Origin: Saprospirales bacterium
GTDB taxonomy: Bacteria > Bacteroidota > Bacteroidia > Chitinophagales > Saprospiraceae
Length of the DNA: 64,000 nt
NCBI GenBank assembly: GCA_016703765.1
Contig: JADJBL010000005.1
Coordinates: 124,001 to 188,000, forward strand
Direction: 5' to 3'
Part shown: positions 27,080 to 36,426 of the stretch, piece by piece
How positions within the stretch are numbered: position 1 is the first letter of the stretch
How the letters are laid out: every line of letters starts with the position of its first letter
Position numbers and translations under genes: made by a program
The notes under the pieces: model-generated
Told to the model about the DNA's origin: nothing
The model's input: only the letters and a program-made list of their open reading frames with translations
The model's database searches: none

Positions 27080-28396
27080 TTAATGTTTAGCGCTCTCCTT
27101 TACAAAATAATTGTACTTGCCGCTTTTGCCCGGCAGGAGGTGGGGGGTGTACTCAACGCGATAATCGACCCGGTATTCCGCCAGCGAGGTCTTGATATCC
27201 GCTTCCAGGGCTTCCTTCGGAAAGGGCTGGTTCACTTCGAATTCGAACCTCAGGTACTGTTCGTTCCAGGTCACCCGGTGCCGGGTGATCTGTGGGTATT
27301 TGCGATAGAGGGTGCCTCCGAAAATATTGACGGGAAACAACTTGACCCCATTGGGCAGCACCACGTGGTCGGAGGAGCGGCCGAATACCTTGTTGAAGTA
27401 GGAGAAAGGGAATGCGTTGCCCTCTTCCCCCGGATGGACCACGTCGATCAGGTCGCCGATCTTGTAGCGGATCATGGGCATGTAGTAATTGTCCAGATCG
27501 GTGACCAGTATTTCCTGCATATCCTGCCCCGGCAGGGCTTGGGTTTCGACCACCACGTGGGGCTCGAAGATGTAGTAGTGTTTTTCCCCCGGCGGCCGCA
27601 CTCCGATGCCGTTGATCTCGCTGCAACCGTAGAGGTCGGAGACAGGGCCAAGGGCCTTGCCGATGAGCTCCTGCTGGTGCGGCTCCAGGTTTTCGGCCGT
27701 AGTGAACGCCACTTTGATGGATGGGATGCGGAGATTATGGGTTTGGAGATACTGCGCGATCACGTACAGGCTGTTGGCATAGCCGTCTATCATATCGGGC
27801 TTGAAGTCCTGAATCTGCTTCACCACATCCGGAATATTGGCCGGGTCGTTCAGCAGGGTGGCGGCGATATTTTTTCTCCGATAGACCCTTTGTTTGAGTT
27901 GCGAGGAAAGGGAGCTCCAGTGCTGGATCGAAGCCATATTGCCCCACACGTGCACGTTGGACATACCGAAGCGGTAACCGCCCATGCGAAGCAGGTGAAA
28001 ACCGGCCGATGACCCGGCGCTCATGGCTTTCATATCCTGGTAGTAGGTGATCGGGATGCCCGTCGTGCCGCTGGAACTGCTTTTCAGCACCTTCCCGCCG
28101 AAATTGGGCAGGGTCATGTCTGCCACCCGGTCGCGGATGTCGTCGCGGCTCAGTGCCGGCAACTGTTGCAGGTCTACCTGGCTGCGGATATCCCGGGGGC
28201 TGATGCCCGCCTCCCGGAAGACGTTTTTATACCAGGGAATATGCTCGTAAGCGTGGTGCAGGAGTTTCTGCAATTTTTCCAACTGCTTTGCCCGCACCTG
28301 CGTAGGAGTCATACCCGTCCAGGGACCGTACGAGTGGTAAAAGGCGTTTTTATGACTTCCCCTGACCCAATCTTCTATCTGTAAAGACAAAGGCAT
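27080..28396 (-). CDS. CapK/PaaK-like AMP-forming ligase
   Basis: 438 residues related to phenylacetate-CoA ligase and CapK of capsule clusters (ANL superfamily). Visible: SSSGTTGIPITYYQD (P-loop-like, about 108-122), DLYGCSEINGIGVRPPGEKH, a central adenylation region, and a C-terminal subdomain starting VFGRSSDHVVLPNGVKLFP. These enzymes activate a carboxylic acid as an acyl-adenylate. In a polysaccharide cluster with GNAT and asparagine-synthase proteins, the likely use is acyl or amino-acid decoration (inference). It is 3 bp from the next gene upstream. Confidence 0.83.
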   Translation of the reverse strand: MPLSLQIEDWVRGSHKNAFYHSYGPWTGMTPTQVRAKQLEKLQKLLHHAYEHIPWYKNVFREAGISPRDIRSQVDLQQLPALSRDDIRDRVADMTLPNFGGKVLKSSSSGTTGIPITYYQDMKAMSAGSSAGFHLLRMGGYRFGMSNVHVWGNMASIQHWSSLSSQLKQRVYRRKNIAATLLNDPANIPDVVKQIQDFKPDMIDGYANSLYVIAQYLQTHNLRIPSIKVAFTTAENLEPHQQELIGKALGPVSDLYGCSEINGIGVRPPGEKHYYIFEPHVVVETQALPGQDMQEILVTDLDNYYMPMIRYKIGDLIDVVHPGEEGNAFPFSYFNKVFGRSSDHVVLPNGVKLFPVNIFGGTLYRKYPQITRHRVTWNEQYLRFEFEVNQPFPKEALEADIKTSLAEYRVDYRVEYTPHLLPGKSGKYNYFVKESAKH

Positions 28397-28399
28397 AAA

Positions 28400-30148
28400 C
28401 TAAAGATTTTCAGCGTAATAAAGCTCCATCGACAGCGCGTTGACGAGTTCCTGCTCGCCGGCGTCCCAGCCTCCGCGCGCTACTTCCTGCCGAACCCAAT
28501 CCGGCTGCAAAACCCGCATTTGCTTCTGCATAGCCGTGATCTTTTCGCTGTTGGCCCGATAGTAATCCGCGTTGTAGGCGGGCAATTTCTTCAATTGCCG
28601 GTGCAGGCCGTTGGGGCGGAAATAGCCCCATGCGATGTTCAAAGGGCCCAGGAGGGTGAGGAAATCCCGCGGCCGGTAACCGCGGTCGAGCAGGATGTCC
28701 AGCAAGGCCGGACTGGTTTTCTGTAAAATATGGGCATATAAGATCTGTCCGTGAAAGCGCCGGAGGGGGTTGGTCTCCCGGAAATCGTTGTTCGCCCCGG
28801 CCAGGGTGCTGCCCAGCAGGGTCTTGAAGAGCGAAAAACTCAGAAAAGGGGCCCGGTGGCACAGGTAATGGGTCTGCATGACGATTTCCGGCCCGAAATA
28901 TTTGCGAAAAACCTCTTCGAACATATAGAGGTAAAACTGCTGATTCACCGTCAGCCCCTGCGGAAGCTCCTCCCGGTAATTCCATGCCGCCTCCGCGACG
29001 GCCTCGATGGCCTGCGCGTATTGCTCCTGGTCGATATACCGGAGGGCGGGGGATTCGAGGACCTGTTGCCTGAATTCGGCCTTGTCCTTGCTGGCAAAAA
29101 GGGCGAACAGGATGGGGGAGGCCATCACCCCGGGGTCTTTCATGGAGCGCAGGATTTCGCTCCCGAAGTTGCCCGACAGCAAAAAGGGGAAATCGCCTCC
29201 CAGGCTGCGGGCGGTATGGACGTAGTGCGCCCGGCTCAAATTGCCGGCGCCTTCGGTTTGGTTGATGAAAGTCAGGCCGTCCTCCCAAAAATGATCTTTG
29301 GCGTATCCGTTGCCCAGGTCGAAGTGCAGGTGCTCAAAACCGAGTTGTTTTCCCACGCCCGTGGGCACGATCACATCCGGGTCGGTGGCCAGACCGTAGG
29401 AGAAGGTAGAGAAGCGGGCGCCCTGGTGCTGGGCCAGCGACAGGATGGTCCGGCCGTCGAAGCCGCCGGTCAGGGTCAGCGCGAAGGGCTCCCAGGGGAT
29501 AAAGGGGCTTGTCTCGGAAATAAACAGGTCGCTCAGTTCATCCAGCCTGCCGCGCCAGGGCTGCGGTTTGGCCAGGTAGTAATCGCTGAGCTCGACGGGC
29601 CGGGGAAAACTCAGGCCGGCACCGTCCAGCCGGAGGTAATGGCAGGAGGGGAGCAGGTCGACGCCCTCGAAAGGGGTATGGTTTAAAAAGGCGTAGTGGA
29701 ACAGCAGCTTCTCCACCACGTATTCTTCCGACGCTTTTGGCTGGCGGCCTTCATGGGTTGCGACCAGCCGGAGCGAGGAAGAAACCGTCAGGCTCTCGTC
29801 CGTTTGCCGGTAATACACCGGCAGGATATTGAGAAAACTGCTGTGAACTTCCAGCCGCTTTTCACCGAAATTCAAAAAGAGGAGGTAGAAAAAACCCTTC
29901 AGCTCGTGAATCGCGCCCCGATCCCTAACCCCGGCGAGCAAAGCCGCCGTGGAGGCCGCACTGGCGGAATAGGGGAGGATGCAATCTCCGATCAGGTAGA
30001 TGTATTCCTGCCCGTGGTGAAAGCGCTGCAATTTAAGCGCCGCTTTTCCCGCCTCGAAACGCAGGAAAGCAGGCGCCGGTTCGTTGGCGGGCGGAGCCGC
30101 AAAAACGCTTTCAAACCCTTTTACGGGGAGGTGTATGATAAAATCCAT
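28400..30148 (-). CDS. Asparagine synthase-like protein lacking the glutaminase cysteine
   Basis: 582 residues, related to asparagine synthase/beta-lactam-synthetase-like ligases. The synthetase part has a PP-loop variant LTLTGGFDGRTIL and LLSGNFGSEILRS. The N-terminal domain keeps the amidotransferase outline (YIYLIGDCILPYS, LKGFFYLLFLNFGEKRL) but starts MDFIIHLP with no Cys2, so it cannot hydrolyse glutamine in the usual way. It may use free ammonia or join a carboxylate to an amine (inference). It is followed 3 bp later by the CapK-like ligase. Confidence 0.8.
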   Translation of the reverse strand: MDFIIHLPVKGFESVFAAPPANEPAPAFLRFEAGKAALKLQRFHHGQEYIYLIGDCILPYSASAASTAALLAGVRDRGAIHELKGFFYLLFLNFGEKRLEVHSSFLNILPVYYRQTDESLTVSSSLRLVATHEGRQPKASEEYVVEKLLFHYAFLNHTPFEGVDLLPSCHYLRLDGAGLSFPRPVELSDYYLAKPQPWRGRLDELSDLFISETSPFIPWEPFALTLTGGFDGRTILSLAQHQGARFSTFSYGLATDPDVIVPTGVGKQLGFEHLHFDLGNGYAKDHFWEDGLTFINQTEGAGNLSRAHYVHTARSLGGDFPFLLSGNFGSEILRSMKDPGVMASPILFALFASKDKAEFRQQVLESPALRYIDQEQYAQAIEAVAEAAWNYREELPQGLTVNQQFYLYMFEEVFRKYFGPEIVMQTHYLCHRAPFLSFSLFKTLLGSTLAGANNDFRETNPLRRFHGQILYAHILQKTSPALLDILLDRGYRPRDFLTLLGPLNIAWGYFRPNGLHRQLKKLPAYNADYYRANSEKITAMQKQMRVLQPDWVRQEVARGGWDAGEQELVNALSMELYYAENL

Positions 30149-30262
30149 TAAGAATTAGATCCATGGCGAACCCAACCGCAAAGCCCGCGGGGCGCGAAGA
30201 TTTTTGGGGGTTTGCTGCGCTGCGCCGGCGGTTCATAATCTTGTTGAAGGAAGGCCTTGTCT

Positions 30263-31048
30263 TTAAATCTCGCACTGATAATAAATCCAGGCGTCTTCGG
30301 TGTCCTGGCGCAGCTTGTCTGCCTTTATTTCCTCGCCGCTCCGCAGCGAAAAGGCACGGATGTTGCGGAAGCCCGCTTCCTGCAATTGCCGGACCTGAAA
30401 TTCGGGTTTGCCGTAGTAGATATCCAATGAAAAATGCTCGGCGCCGTTGCGGAGCACCGCGTAGTCCTTTTGGTCGTATTTGCTGGGGAGCCCATTGTAG
30501 TAAATGAGCATGAAAGTCCGGTAAAACTGATACAAAAAGACCCGCCACTGCTTGTGCAGCTTGAGCGCGTACATTTTTCGGATATACCGGAGGTTGTGCG
30601 AGGAGAACACAAATTGCCCCCCCGGTTTGCCGACCCTTTTGACCTCTTCGAGCACCTTGTGGCGGTCTTCGGTGGGCACGCTGTCGAGGCCGTTAAAGCT
30701 GAACAGCACCAGGTCGTAATACCCGTCGGGCACGCCGCTCATCTTCCGGGCGTCGATCACCTCAAAACGGGTGTTGGGCTCCGGATTGGGGAAGCGCTTC
30801 AAACAGGCGTCGATCATGTTCTCCGCGTAGTCCGAGCCGACGTATTCCTTGACGTGCGGGGCGAAGTGGAGGGTGGTGCGGCCTCCTCCTATGCCCAGGT
30901 CGAGCATGCGCATACCGGGCAGGCTGGGTTTGAGGCCCTGGAGAATGGTTTGTTCGGGTTTGGAAAGGTAGTCCGCCGTGGCGTATTCCTGGATGACCTT
31001 GTTGGAATTCCACAGCGATTTGTCCTGTATGGTAGAAGTAGCGCTCAT
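30263..31048 (-). CDS. Class I SAM-dependent methyltransferase (tandem pair, unit A)
   Basis: 261 residues from MSATSTIQDKSLWN; further upstream residues in this frame overlap the GNAT gene and were not used. SAM-binding motif I is MLDLGIGGGRTTLHFA, followed by YVGSDYAENMIDAC, IDARKMSGVPDGYYDLVLFS and RVGKPGGQFVFSSHN. Strongly similar to 33389-34168. Probable O- or N-methylation of a sugar or lipid-linked glycan (inference). It lies 14 bp downstream of a GNAT gene, and the same order occurs in the second unit. Confidence 0.87.
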   Translation of the reverse strand: MSATSTIQDKSLWNSNKVIQEYATADYLSKPEQTILQGLKPSLPGMRMLDLGIGGGRTTLHFAPHVKEYVGSDYAENMIDACLKRFPNPEPNTRFEVIDARKMSGVPDGYYDLVLFSFNGLDSVPTEDRHKVLEEVKRVGKPGGQFVFSSHNLRYIRKMYALKLHKQWRVFLYQFYRTFMLIYYNGLPSKYDQKDYAVLRNGAEHFSLDIYYGKPEFQVRQLQEAGFRNIRAFSLRSGEEIKADKLRQDTEDAWIYYQCEI

Positions 31049-31062
31049 GGGGCTTTTTTTGA

Positions 31063-32222
31063 TTAGGAAAAAGACAGAATAGTGAAATCGGCCAGTTGCC
31101 TTTTGATATTCCGGAATGCCGGCTTGATTTTGTTTTGATACAGATTGTAAACCGCGCTTTGCCCTTTGACCGACTTGATCACCTGAGTCCTGATTATAAA
31201 AGCCAGGTGGTATTTCGGGGCGGCAAAAATGCGGTTGACCTGGTGCTCTTCTTTGGCTACGGTGTATTTGTACGACTCGTTGCCGTCGCCGAAATCCAGG
31301 GTGGAGTAGCCGTTTTTCGACATCCACTCCGCCATGAACAGGATCAAGGCTTTTCCCGGGCTCTGCTTTTTGAAATCCGGGTGAAAGGTGGTGGAGTGGT
31401 GAATCAGCGAGTTTTCCTCCCGCAAGCCTACGACAAACCCGATGCGGTTGCCAGCGACTTTTACGGCAAATCTCAGCAGCAAGCCATCCTCGTGCCAGGC
31501 CCGGAGGCATTCTTTCAGAAAATTCCGGCTGGCCTGGGGCTTATATCCCGAAGGGGTGGGGGTGTCGGCCCAGCGGAGCACGTGGGAAGAGCAAAACTCC
31601 TCGACCCAACGATCCAGGTCCGAGTCATCGGCCAATACCTCGAATTCGGCCTGATCCTGGTTTTTGAGGCGGTTTACCCGGTAGCGAAGCTCCCGGGAGC
31701 CGTTTATTTCGTCGAAGAGGGCTTTGGGCGACTCTTTTTCGAGGATCGGGCAGACGCTGTAGGGGATATTTTGCCAGTACAGGCCGCTTTCTTTCCCTAC
31801 CTGGTAAAAGGTTTTCATGTAATCCGCCCAATGCGGCTGGTGGTTCAGGGTCAGGGTCCAGTTTTTGGACTGGACTGTTTGGAGGAGAAGCTGAAAGAAC
31901 TCCCTCCAGTCTGCCTGGGAACAGCGGCGGTCGAACACGAAAAAATTGGCGTCGGTTTTATGGTCGCTCAGGAAGCGGAGATTGCCTTTGCTCAGTTTGA
32001 GCAGCACGGCGGCTATCATTTCGCCATCCTTCATAAATCGGAAAGCCCTCACCTTGTCGCCCGACAAGCGGGAGAAGTATTGCAACAAGCGGGGCGCTTC
32101 GAAAGGGATCGGTGCAGGCTGTTTTTCCAAAGGGCGGCGTACTGCTGCCAAAATGCGTCATCCTGATAACCTGCGCTGAGCGCAAGGCGTGGAGGTGTTT
32201 TTGAATCGGTTTGGAGCGTCAT
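31063..32222 (-). CDS. GNAT/BioF2-like acyltransferase (unit A), frameshifted
   Basis: About 386 residues, paralogue of 32233-33384. Read from ATG 32222 the protein begins MTLQTDSKTPPRLALSAGYQ-DDAFWQQYAALWKNSLHR, matching the paralogue, then leaves frame at a CCC run (GGG at 32105-32107 on the plus strand). One added C gives RSPFEAP and full alignment with RSPFKSP of the paralogue. The rest carries SGDKVRAFRFMKDGEMIAAV, NQPHWADYM, NRIGFVVGL and SPGKALILFMAEWMSKNGYS-TLDFGDGNE, typical of GNAT_6 proteins. Role probably acylation of a glycan amine (inference). Confidence 0.82.
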
Positions 32223-32232
32223 TTTTCATTGT

Positions 32233-33384
32233 TTACATGGGAAAGGGCAGGTGGTATTGTGCCAGTTTTCTTTTAAAGTTGCGCAGAGCGGGCTTGATCC
32301 TTTTTTGGTAGATTTCGTAGACCCGGTTTTTCCCTTTGATGGATTTGATGAACCTGGCCCTGGCGATAAAGCCCAGGTTCCATTTTCCCGCCGTAAAGAT
32401 CCGGTTGAGTTGCTTTTCTTTATTGGCCACCGTGTATTTGTAGGCTTCGTTGCCGTCGCCGAAATCCAGGATGGAAAAGTTGTTTTTCGACATCCACTCC
32501 GCCATGAAGTGGATCAGGGCTTTGCCGGGGCTGTGCTTTTTGTAATCGGGGTGGTAGGTGGTGGAGTGCAGGATCAGCGATTTTTCCTGCCTCAACCCGA
32601 TGATGAACCCGATGCGCCGGCCGGGAACCTGGATGGAGAATCGGACCAGCAAATTGTCGGCGCTCCAGGCCCGGAGGCATTTGGTCAGAAACTTGCGGCT
32701 GGCCTCAGTCTGATAGCCGGAAGGGGTCGGGGTGCCCGCCCAGCGATCCACATGGCAATTGCAAAACTCTTCGACCCATTGCTCCATGCCGCTATCGTCG
32801 GTCAAAGCCTCGAACACGGCCTTCTCCTGGGTGATCAGCCGGTTTACGTAATAGCGCAGTTTCCCCGACTTGTGGACATCCTGGAAAAGCGCTTCGGGGC
32901 TTTCGTATTCGGCTATCGGGCAAACCGAGTAGGCGAAATTTTGCCAGAACATGCCGCTTGCCCTCCCCACCTTTTCAAAGGTCTCCATGTACTGCGCCCA
33001 GTGGGGCTGGTTGTTCAGGGTCAGGGTCCAGTTTTCTTCGGCAGCTTTTTGAAGCAAATGCTCGAAAAACCACTTCCAGTCTTCCTTCGTACAATCCTGG
33101 TCAAAAACAAAGAAGTTGGCGTCGGATTTCAGATCGCTCAGGAAGCTGAGGTTGTTCTTCTCGAGTTTCAGGAATACAGCGCCTTTCAGCTCGCCGTTTT
33201 TGTAGTATTGAACGGCACGGACTTTGTCGCCGGAAAGCAGGGCGAAATCCTGCATAATATGAGGCGACTTAAAAGGCGAGCGGTCCTGGCTGTTTTGCCA
33301 AAGCGCCGCGAATTGCGTCCAGAACACATCGTCCGGATAGCCGGCGGATATTTGGAAATGAGTGAATTTATATGTTTGGGTCAT
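32233..33384 (-). CDS. GNAT/BioF2-like acyltransferase (unit B)
   Basis: 383 residues from MTQTYKFTHFQISAGYPDD; an upstream Met at 33399 in the same frame overlaps the methyltransferase gene, and 33384 aligns best with unit A. GNAT_6-type acyltransferase with SGDKVRAVQYYKNGELKGAV, NQPHWAQYMETFEKV, RRIGFIIGLRQEKSLILHST, SPGKALIHFMAEWMS and ILDFGDGNEAYKYTV. Intact, unlike unit A. It starts 4 bp after the unit B methyltransferase stop, suggesting coupled expression. Substrate unknown. Confidence 0.85.
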   Translation of the reverse strand: MTQTYKFTHFQISAGYPDDVFWTQFAALWQNSQDRSPFKSPHIMQDFALLSGDKVRAVQYYKNGELKGAVFLKLEKNNLSFLSDLKSDANFFVFDQDCTKEDWKWFFEHLLQKAAEENWTLTLNNQPHWAQYMETFEKVGRASGMFWQNFAYSVCPIAEYESPEALFQDVHKSGKLRYYVNRLITQEKAVFEALTDDSGMEQWVEEFCNCHVDRWAGTPTPSGYQTEASRKFLTKCLRAWSADNLLVRFSIQVPGRRIGFIIGLRQEKSLILHSTTYHPDYKKHSPGKALIHFMAEWMSKNNFSILDFGDGNEAYKYTVANKEKQLNRIFTAGKWNLGFIARARFIKSIKGKNRVYEIYQKRIKPALRNFKRKLAQYHLPFPM

Positions 33385-33388
33385 TTCC

Positions 33389-34168
33389 TTAAATTTCACA
33401 CAGGTAGTGAATCCAGGCCTGGTCGGTCACCTTGTGCAGGTTCTTGACATCCGTTTCTTCGTTCGTAAAGGCGCGGATATTTTTGAATCCCGCGTCCCGG
33501 AGCTGTTTTACCTGAAATTCCGGCTTGCCGTAGTACAAGTTCAGCGAGAAATGCTCGACTCCGTTACAAATGATGCCGTAGTCCTTGTTGTCGTAGCGGG
33601 AGGGAAGCCCGTTGTAGTAAATGAGCATCAGAGATCGGTAGAACTGGTAGAGGAAATCCTTGAGCTTTCGGTGGCGCTTGATGGCGTACATTCTGCGGAG
33701 ATAGCGCAGGTTGTGGGAGGAAAAGGCGAACAGCCCGCCGGGTTTTCCCACCCTCCGCACTTCTTCGAGCACCTTGTGGCGGTCTTCGGGCGGCACGCAG
33801 TCGATGCTGTTGAAACTGAAGAGGATGAAATCGAAGTATTGATCCGGAACCCCCTTCATATCGGTGGCGTCGATCACTTCGAAGCGGATGCTCGGGCCGG
33901 GGTTGGGGAAGCGCTCCACACAGGCGTCGACCATTTTTTCCGCATAATCGGAGCCGACGTACTCCTTGCAAAGCGGAGCGAAGTGGACCGTGGTCCTTCC
34001 GCCTCCGATGCCCAGATCGAGCATTCGCATCTGCGGGAGGCGGTTTCTCATAATATTCAGGATGGCCTGCTCGGGTTTGAGCAGGTAGTCATCGTCTGCG
34101 TACTGTTTGGTTACCTTGTCGGAGTTCCAAAGCGATTTTTCGAGGCTGGGGTTGAGCGCACTATTCAT
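33389..34168 (-). CDS. Class I SAM-dependent methyltransferase (unit B)
   Basis: 259 residues, with SAM motif MLDLGIGGGRTTVHFAP, YVGSDYAEKMVDACVERFPN, IDATDMKGVPDQYFDFILFS and GKPGGLFAFSSHNLRYLRRM. Near-colinear with the unit A enzyme over its whole length. The order methyltransferase-GNAT-methyltransferase-GNAT on the minus strand shows duplication of a two-gene block. It follows the deacetylase at 34198 after a 29-bp gap. Confidence 0.87.
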   Translation of the reverse strand: MNSALNPSLEKSLWNSDKVTKQYADDDYLLKPEQAILNIMRNRLPQMRMLDLGIGGGRTTVHFAPLCKEYVGSDYAEKMVDACVERFPNPGPSIRFEVIDATDMKGVPDQYFDFILFSFNSIDCVPPEDRHKVLEEVRRVGKPGGLFAFSSHNLRYLRRMYAIKRHRKLKDFLYQFYRSLMLIYYNGLPSRYDNKDYGIICNGVEHFSLNLYYGKPEFQVKQLRDAGFKNIRAFTNEETDVKNLHKVTDQAWIHYLCEI

Positions 34169-34197
34169 ATTGGGTTATTTTTTGGTTTGGGGAATGC

Positions 34198-35358
34198 TCA
34201 GGTTCGTTGCAGGAGTTTGTTCTTGTATTCGTTGGCAAGCCAGATGGCGTACCAGGGCTGTTTTCTGCGGTGACTGGCCATTTTGTAGAAAATTTTGCGG
34301 CGTGCCACCCATTTGCCCGAGCCCCAGTCGGTGCCGAAGCGGGGTATGCGGTCGGGCTGCTCGTGTTCCTTCAACATCTTGCCCACCGTGGTGGCCAGGT
34401 ATCCCGAAGCCCGCGCGATTTCGTGAGCCTGGGGGTTGTTGTCGCCGTGCGGCCAGCAGATGAAAGGCACCGTTTTACCCAGTTTTTCCTCCATGATCCG
34501 CTTGGACCCGGCGATCTCGTATTCCTGCCGGGCTCGCAGCTCGTCGTCCGACTCCACGGAGGAAATCAGGATGCCTTGTTGCTCGTAGCGCTGGTAAATA
34601 GCGCGGGCTTTTTCTTCGTAATCCGGGCGGCTATCCGGCCGGCTGAGATCGTATTTGGAGGCCAGTAAGGCCGTTTCGGCGATAAAATCGGGATTGATAA
34701 AGCTCTTCCGGGCCGTCACCGCAGAGGTCTCTTCAAACAGGGGCGTGCCGAAGGGCAGGCGTTTTTCGAAATCCGGGTCGTTCATGTACCAGGGCTTTTC
34801 CTCCGGTCCGCAGGTGTTGAGGGTCGGGTAGAAGCCCTTGAAGCCTCCGTAATAAAACCCGGTCAGCTTTCCGGAAATGAAATACTTCGTATGGCTCATA
34901 GTGTGCGACTGCACGTCGACGAAACCGGATTGCTCCATCAGCCGAAGCTCGCTCCACGAGAGATTGCCCAGGCCAACCAGATCCGACTCCCGGCAACGGC
35001 CGGCCCACACGTCGTCCAGATTGGGCCGCACCACCTCCCGGGGGTCGATCAGTTCAGGGCAGACGAAGATGGTCAGGCGCATGCCGTACTTTTTGGCTGT
35101 GGGAAAAGCATACACCCAGTTGTCCAGCAAGCCGTCGTCGAACGTGATGCAGATGTCCATGGGCCCTGCTTTCTGCTCCCCTTTTCGAATGGCCAGCCAC
35201 TCGTCGAGGAAAATGGAGCGGTATCCCCTCGACTGAAAATACTTCATCTGATCCTCAAACCGGTCCAGCTCCATAGTCAGGAAACTCAGGGTCCAGGGCT
35301 CCAATCGCCCGGGCGCCACAGAGTGGAAATACAGAACGGGCGGGCTATACGGTTTCAT
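34198..35358 (-). CDS. Polysaccharide deacetylase family protein
   Basis: 386 residues, longer than the other deacetylase-like proteins here. Motifs: VLYFHSVAPG, ICITFDDGLLDNWVYAFPTA (NodB motif 1), DVQSHTMSHTKYF (His-x3-His metal ligands) and FICWPHGDNNPQAHEIARAS (motif 3). A region of about 90 residues between them (FYYGGFKGFYPTLNTCGPEE) is an insertion. Predicted metal-dependent de-N- or de-O-acetylase of the polysaccharide. It overlaps the upstream glycosyltransferase gene by 14 bp. Confidence 0.84.
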   Translation of the reverse strand: MKPYSPPVLYFHSVAPGRLEPWTLSFLTMELDRFEDQMKYFQSRGYRSIFLDEWLAIRKGEQKAGPMDICITFDDGLLDNWVYAFPTAKKYGMRLTIFVCPELIDPREVVRPNLDDVWAGRCRESDLVGLGNLSWSELRLMEQSGFVDVQSHTMSHTKYFISGKLTGFYYGGFKGFYPTLNTCGPEEKPWYMNDPDFEKRLPFGTPLFEETSAVTARKSFINPDFIAETALLASKYDLSRPDSRPDYEEKARAIYQRYEQQGILISSVESDDELRARQEYEIAGSKRIMEEKLGKTVPFICWPHGDNNPQAHEIARASGYLATTVGKMLKEHEQPDRIPRFGTDWGSGKWVARRKIFYKMASHRRKQPWYAIWLANEYKNKLLQRT

Positions 35359-36424
35359 AAAAGCGTTCGATTTTTTTCAGGTGGGTTTCCATGTCAAAAA
35401 GGGAACTGAGCCGTTCGGAGGCCTCGAAGGCTTTTTGCGCCAGAGCGGGATAATCTTCGATGGCCTTCCGGAAATTGCTCAACAGGGTCGGATAATCGTG
35501 CGGATTGCCCAGGTTGAATATTTTTTCGTCGCCGTAGATCTCCTTGAAAACAGGCACATCGCTGGTCAGTACCGGCAGTCCGGTGAGGAGCGCTTCCGCG
35601 ATGACGTTGCCGAACGATTCGTGGTCGCTGAGGAACACAAACAGGTCGGCTGCCTGGCAGAAAGCTGCCGGGTCTTTCACCCAGCCGTATAAGGTGATGC
35701 GGTCGGCAAAGGGGCTCATCCGGACTTGTTCCTCGATCGCCCGGTTGAGGTCGCCGCTGCCGGCCAGATGCAACTCCAGCTCGGGCATCGAACCGGCGAT
35801 CTCCTCGAATAAACGAATCACCAAATGCGCATTTTTGCCGCGGTCGAAGCGCCCGATATAAGCCATGCGCCTGAATTTCGCCCGCAGCCATCTCTTTTCG
35901 GTAAATCGGGTCAGTTCAAACCCGTTGTAGATGACCTGCGGCTCCACAGGCATCACCTCCTCGTGGAAAACCCGGCCGCTGTGCTTCGAATTGGCAATAT
36001 AATGCACCGGAAAAAAACGGACGATAGCCCAGGCGAGCTTCAAGGGGATCTTTCCCCAACCGGCTTTCCAGTGTTTTGTGCCGTGGATATGGTACACGAT
36101 GTGCCGCACCCCCGCCATCAGGGTGACGAACAGCACAAAGGGGCCGCTGTTCATGATGTGGAACAGGTTCTTCCGGTTGGCCCTGCAATAGCGGAAATAC
36201 ATCAGGTAACACTGCCAGTTGCTGGCCGAGCCCTGTTTGAAATGGTCGCCGGGGGATATATTCAAAAGATTGCCCGCCGGCCGGAGGCTATAGACATACA
36301 CTTCCCGCTCGCTGTTAAAGCGATTGTTGTAGTAGGGGATATAAGACTCCATCCCACCGGGAATGGATTCCCAAACGACGTAATGGACCGGCGCGGCGGC
36401 CGGTATTGCTTTAAGCTTGTTCAT
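35345..36424 (-). CDS. Glycosyltransferase family 4
   Basis: 359-residue GT-B glycosyltransferase. N-terminal half: VHYVVWESIPGGMESYIPYY and IVYHIHGTKHWKAGWGKIPL. C-terminal donor half: RMAYIGRFDRGKNAHLVIRL, LAGSGDLNRAIEEQVR and the E-x7-E segment SFGNVIAEALLTGLPVLTSD. Retaining transferase acting on nucleotide sugars at the inner face of the membrane. It is 2 bp from the O-antigen-polymerase-like gene, so they are likely co-translated. Confidence 0.88.
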   Translation of the reverse strand: MNKLKAIPAAAPVHYVVWESIPGGMESYIPYYNNRFNSEREVYVYSLRPAGNLLNISPGDHFKQGSASNWQCYLMYFRYCRANRKNLFHIMNSGPFVLFVTLMAGVRHIVYHIHGTKHWKAGWGKIPLKLAWAIVRFFPVHYIANSKHSGRVFHEEVMPVEPQVIYNGFELTRFTEKRWLRAKFRRMAYIGRFDRGKNAHLVIRLFEEIAGSMPELELHLAGSGDLNRAIEEQVRMSPFADRITLYGWVKDPAAFCQAADLFVFLSDHESFGNVIAEALLTGLPVLTSDVPVFKEIYGDEKIFNLGNPHDYPTLLSNFRKAIEDYPALAQKAFEASERLSSLFDMETHLKKIERFYETV

Positions 36425-36426
36425 TC

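Noticed and set aside
31049..31510. Extended N-terminus of the unit A methyltransferase
   Set aside because: It overlaps the GNAT gene out of frame, and the paralogue starts at the equivalent of MSATST.
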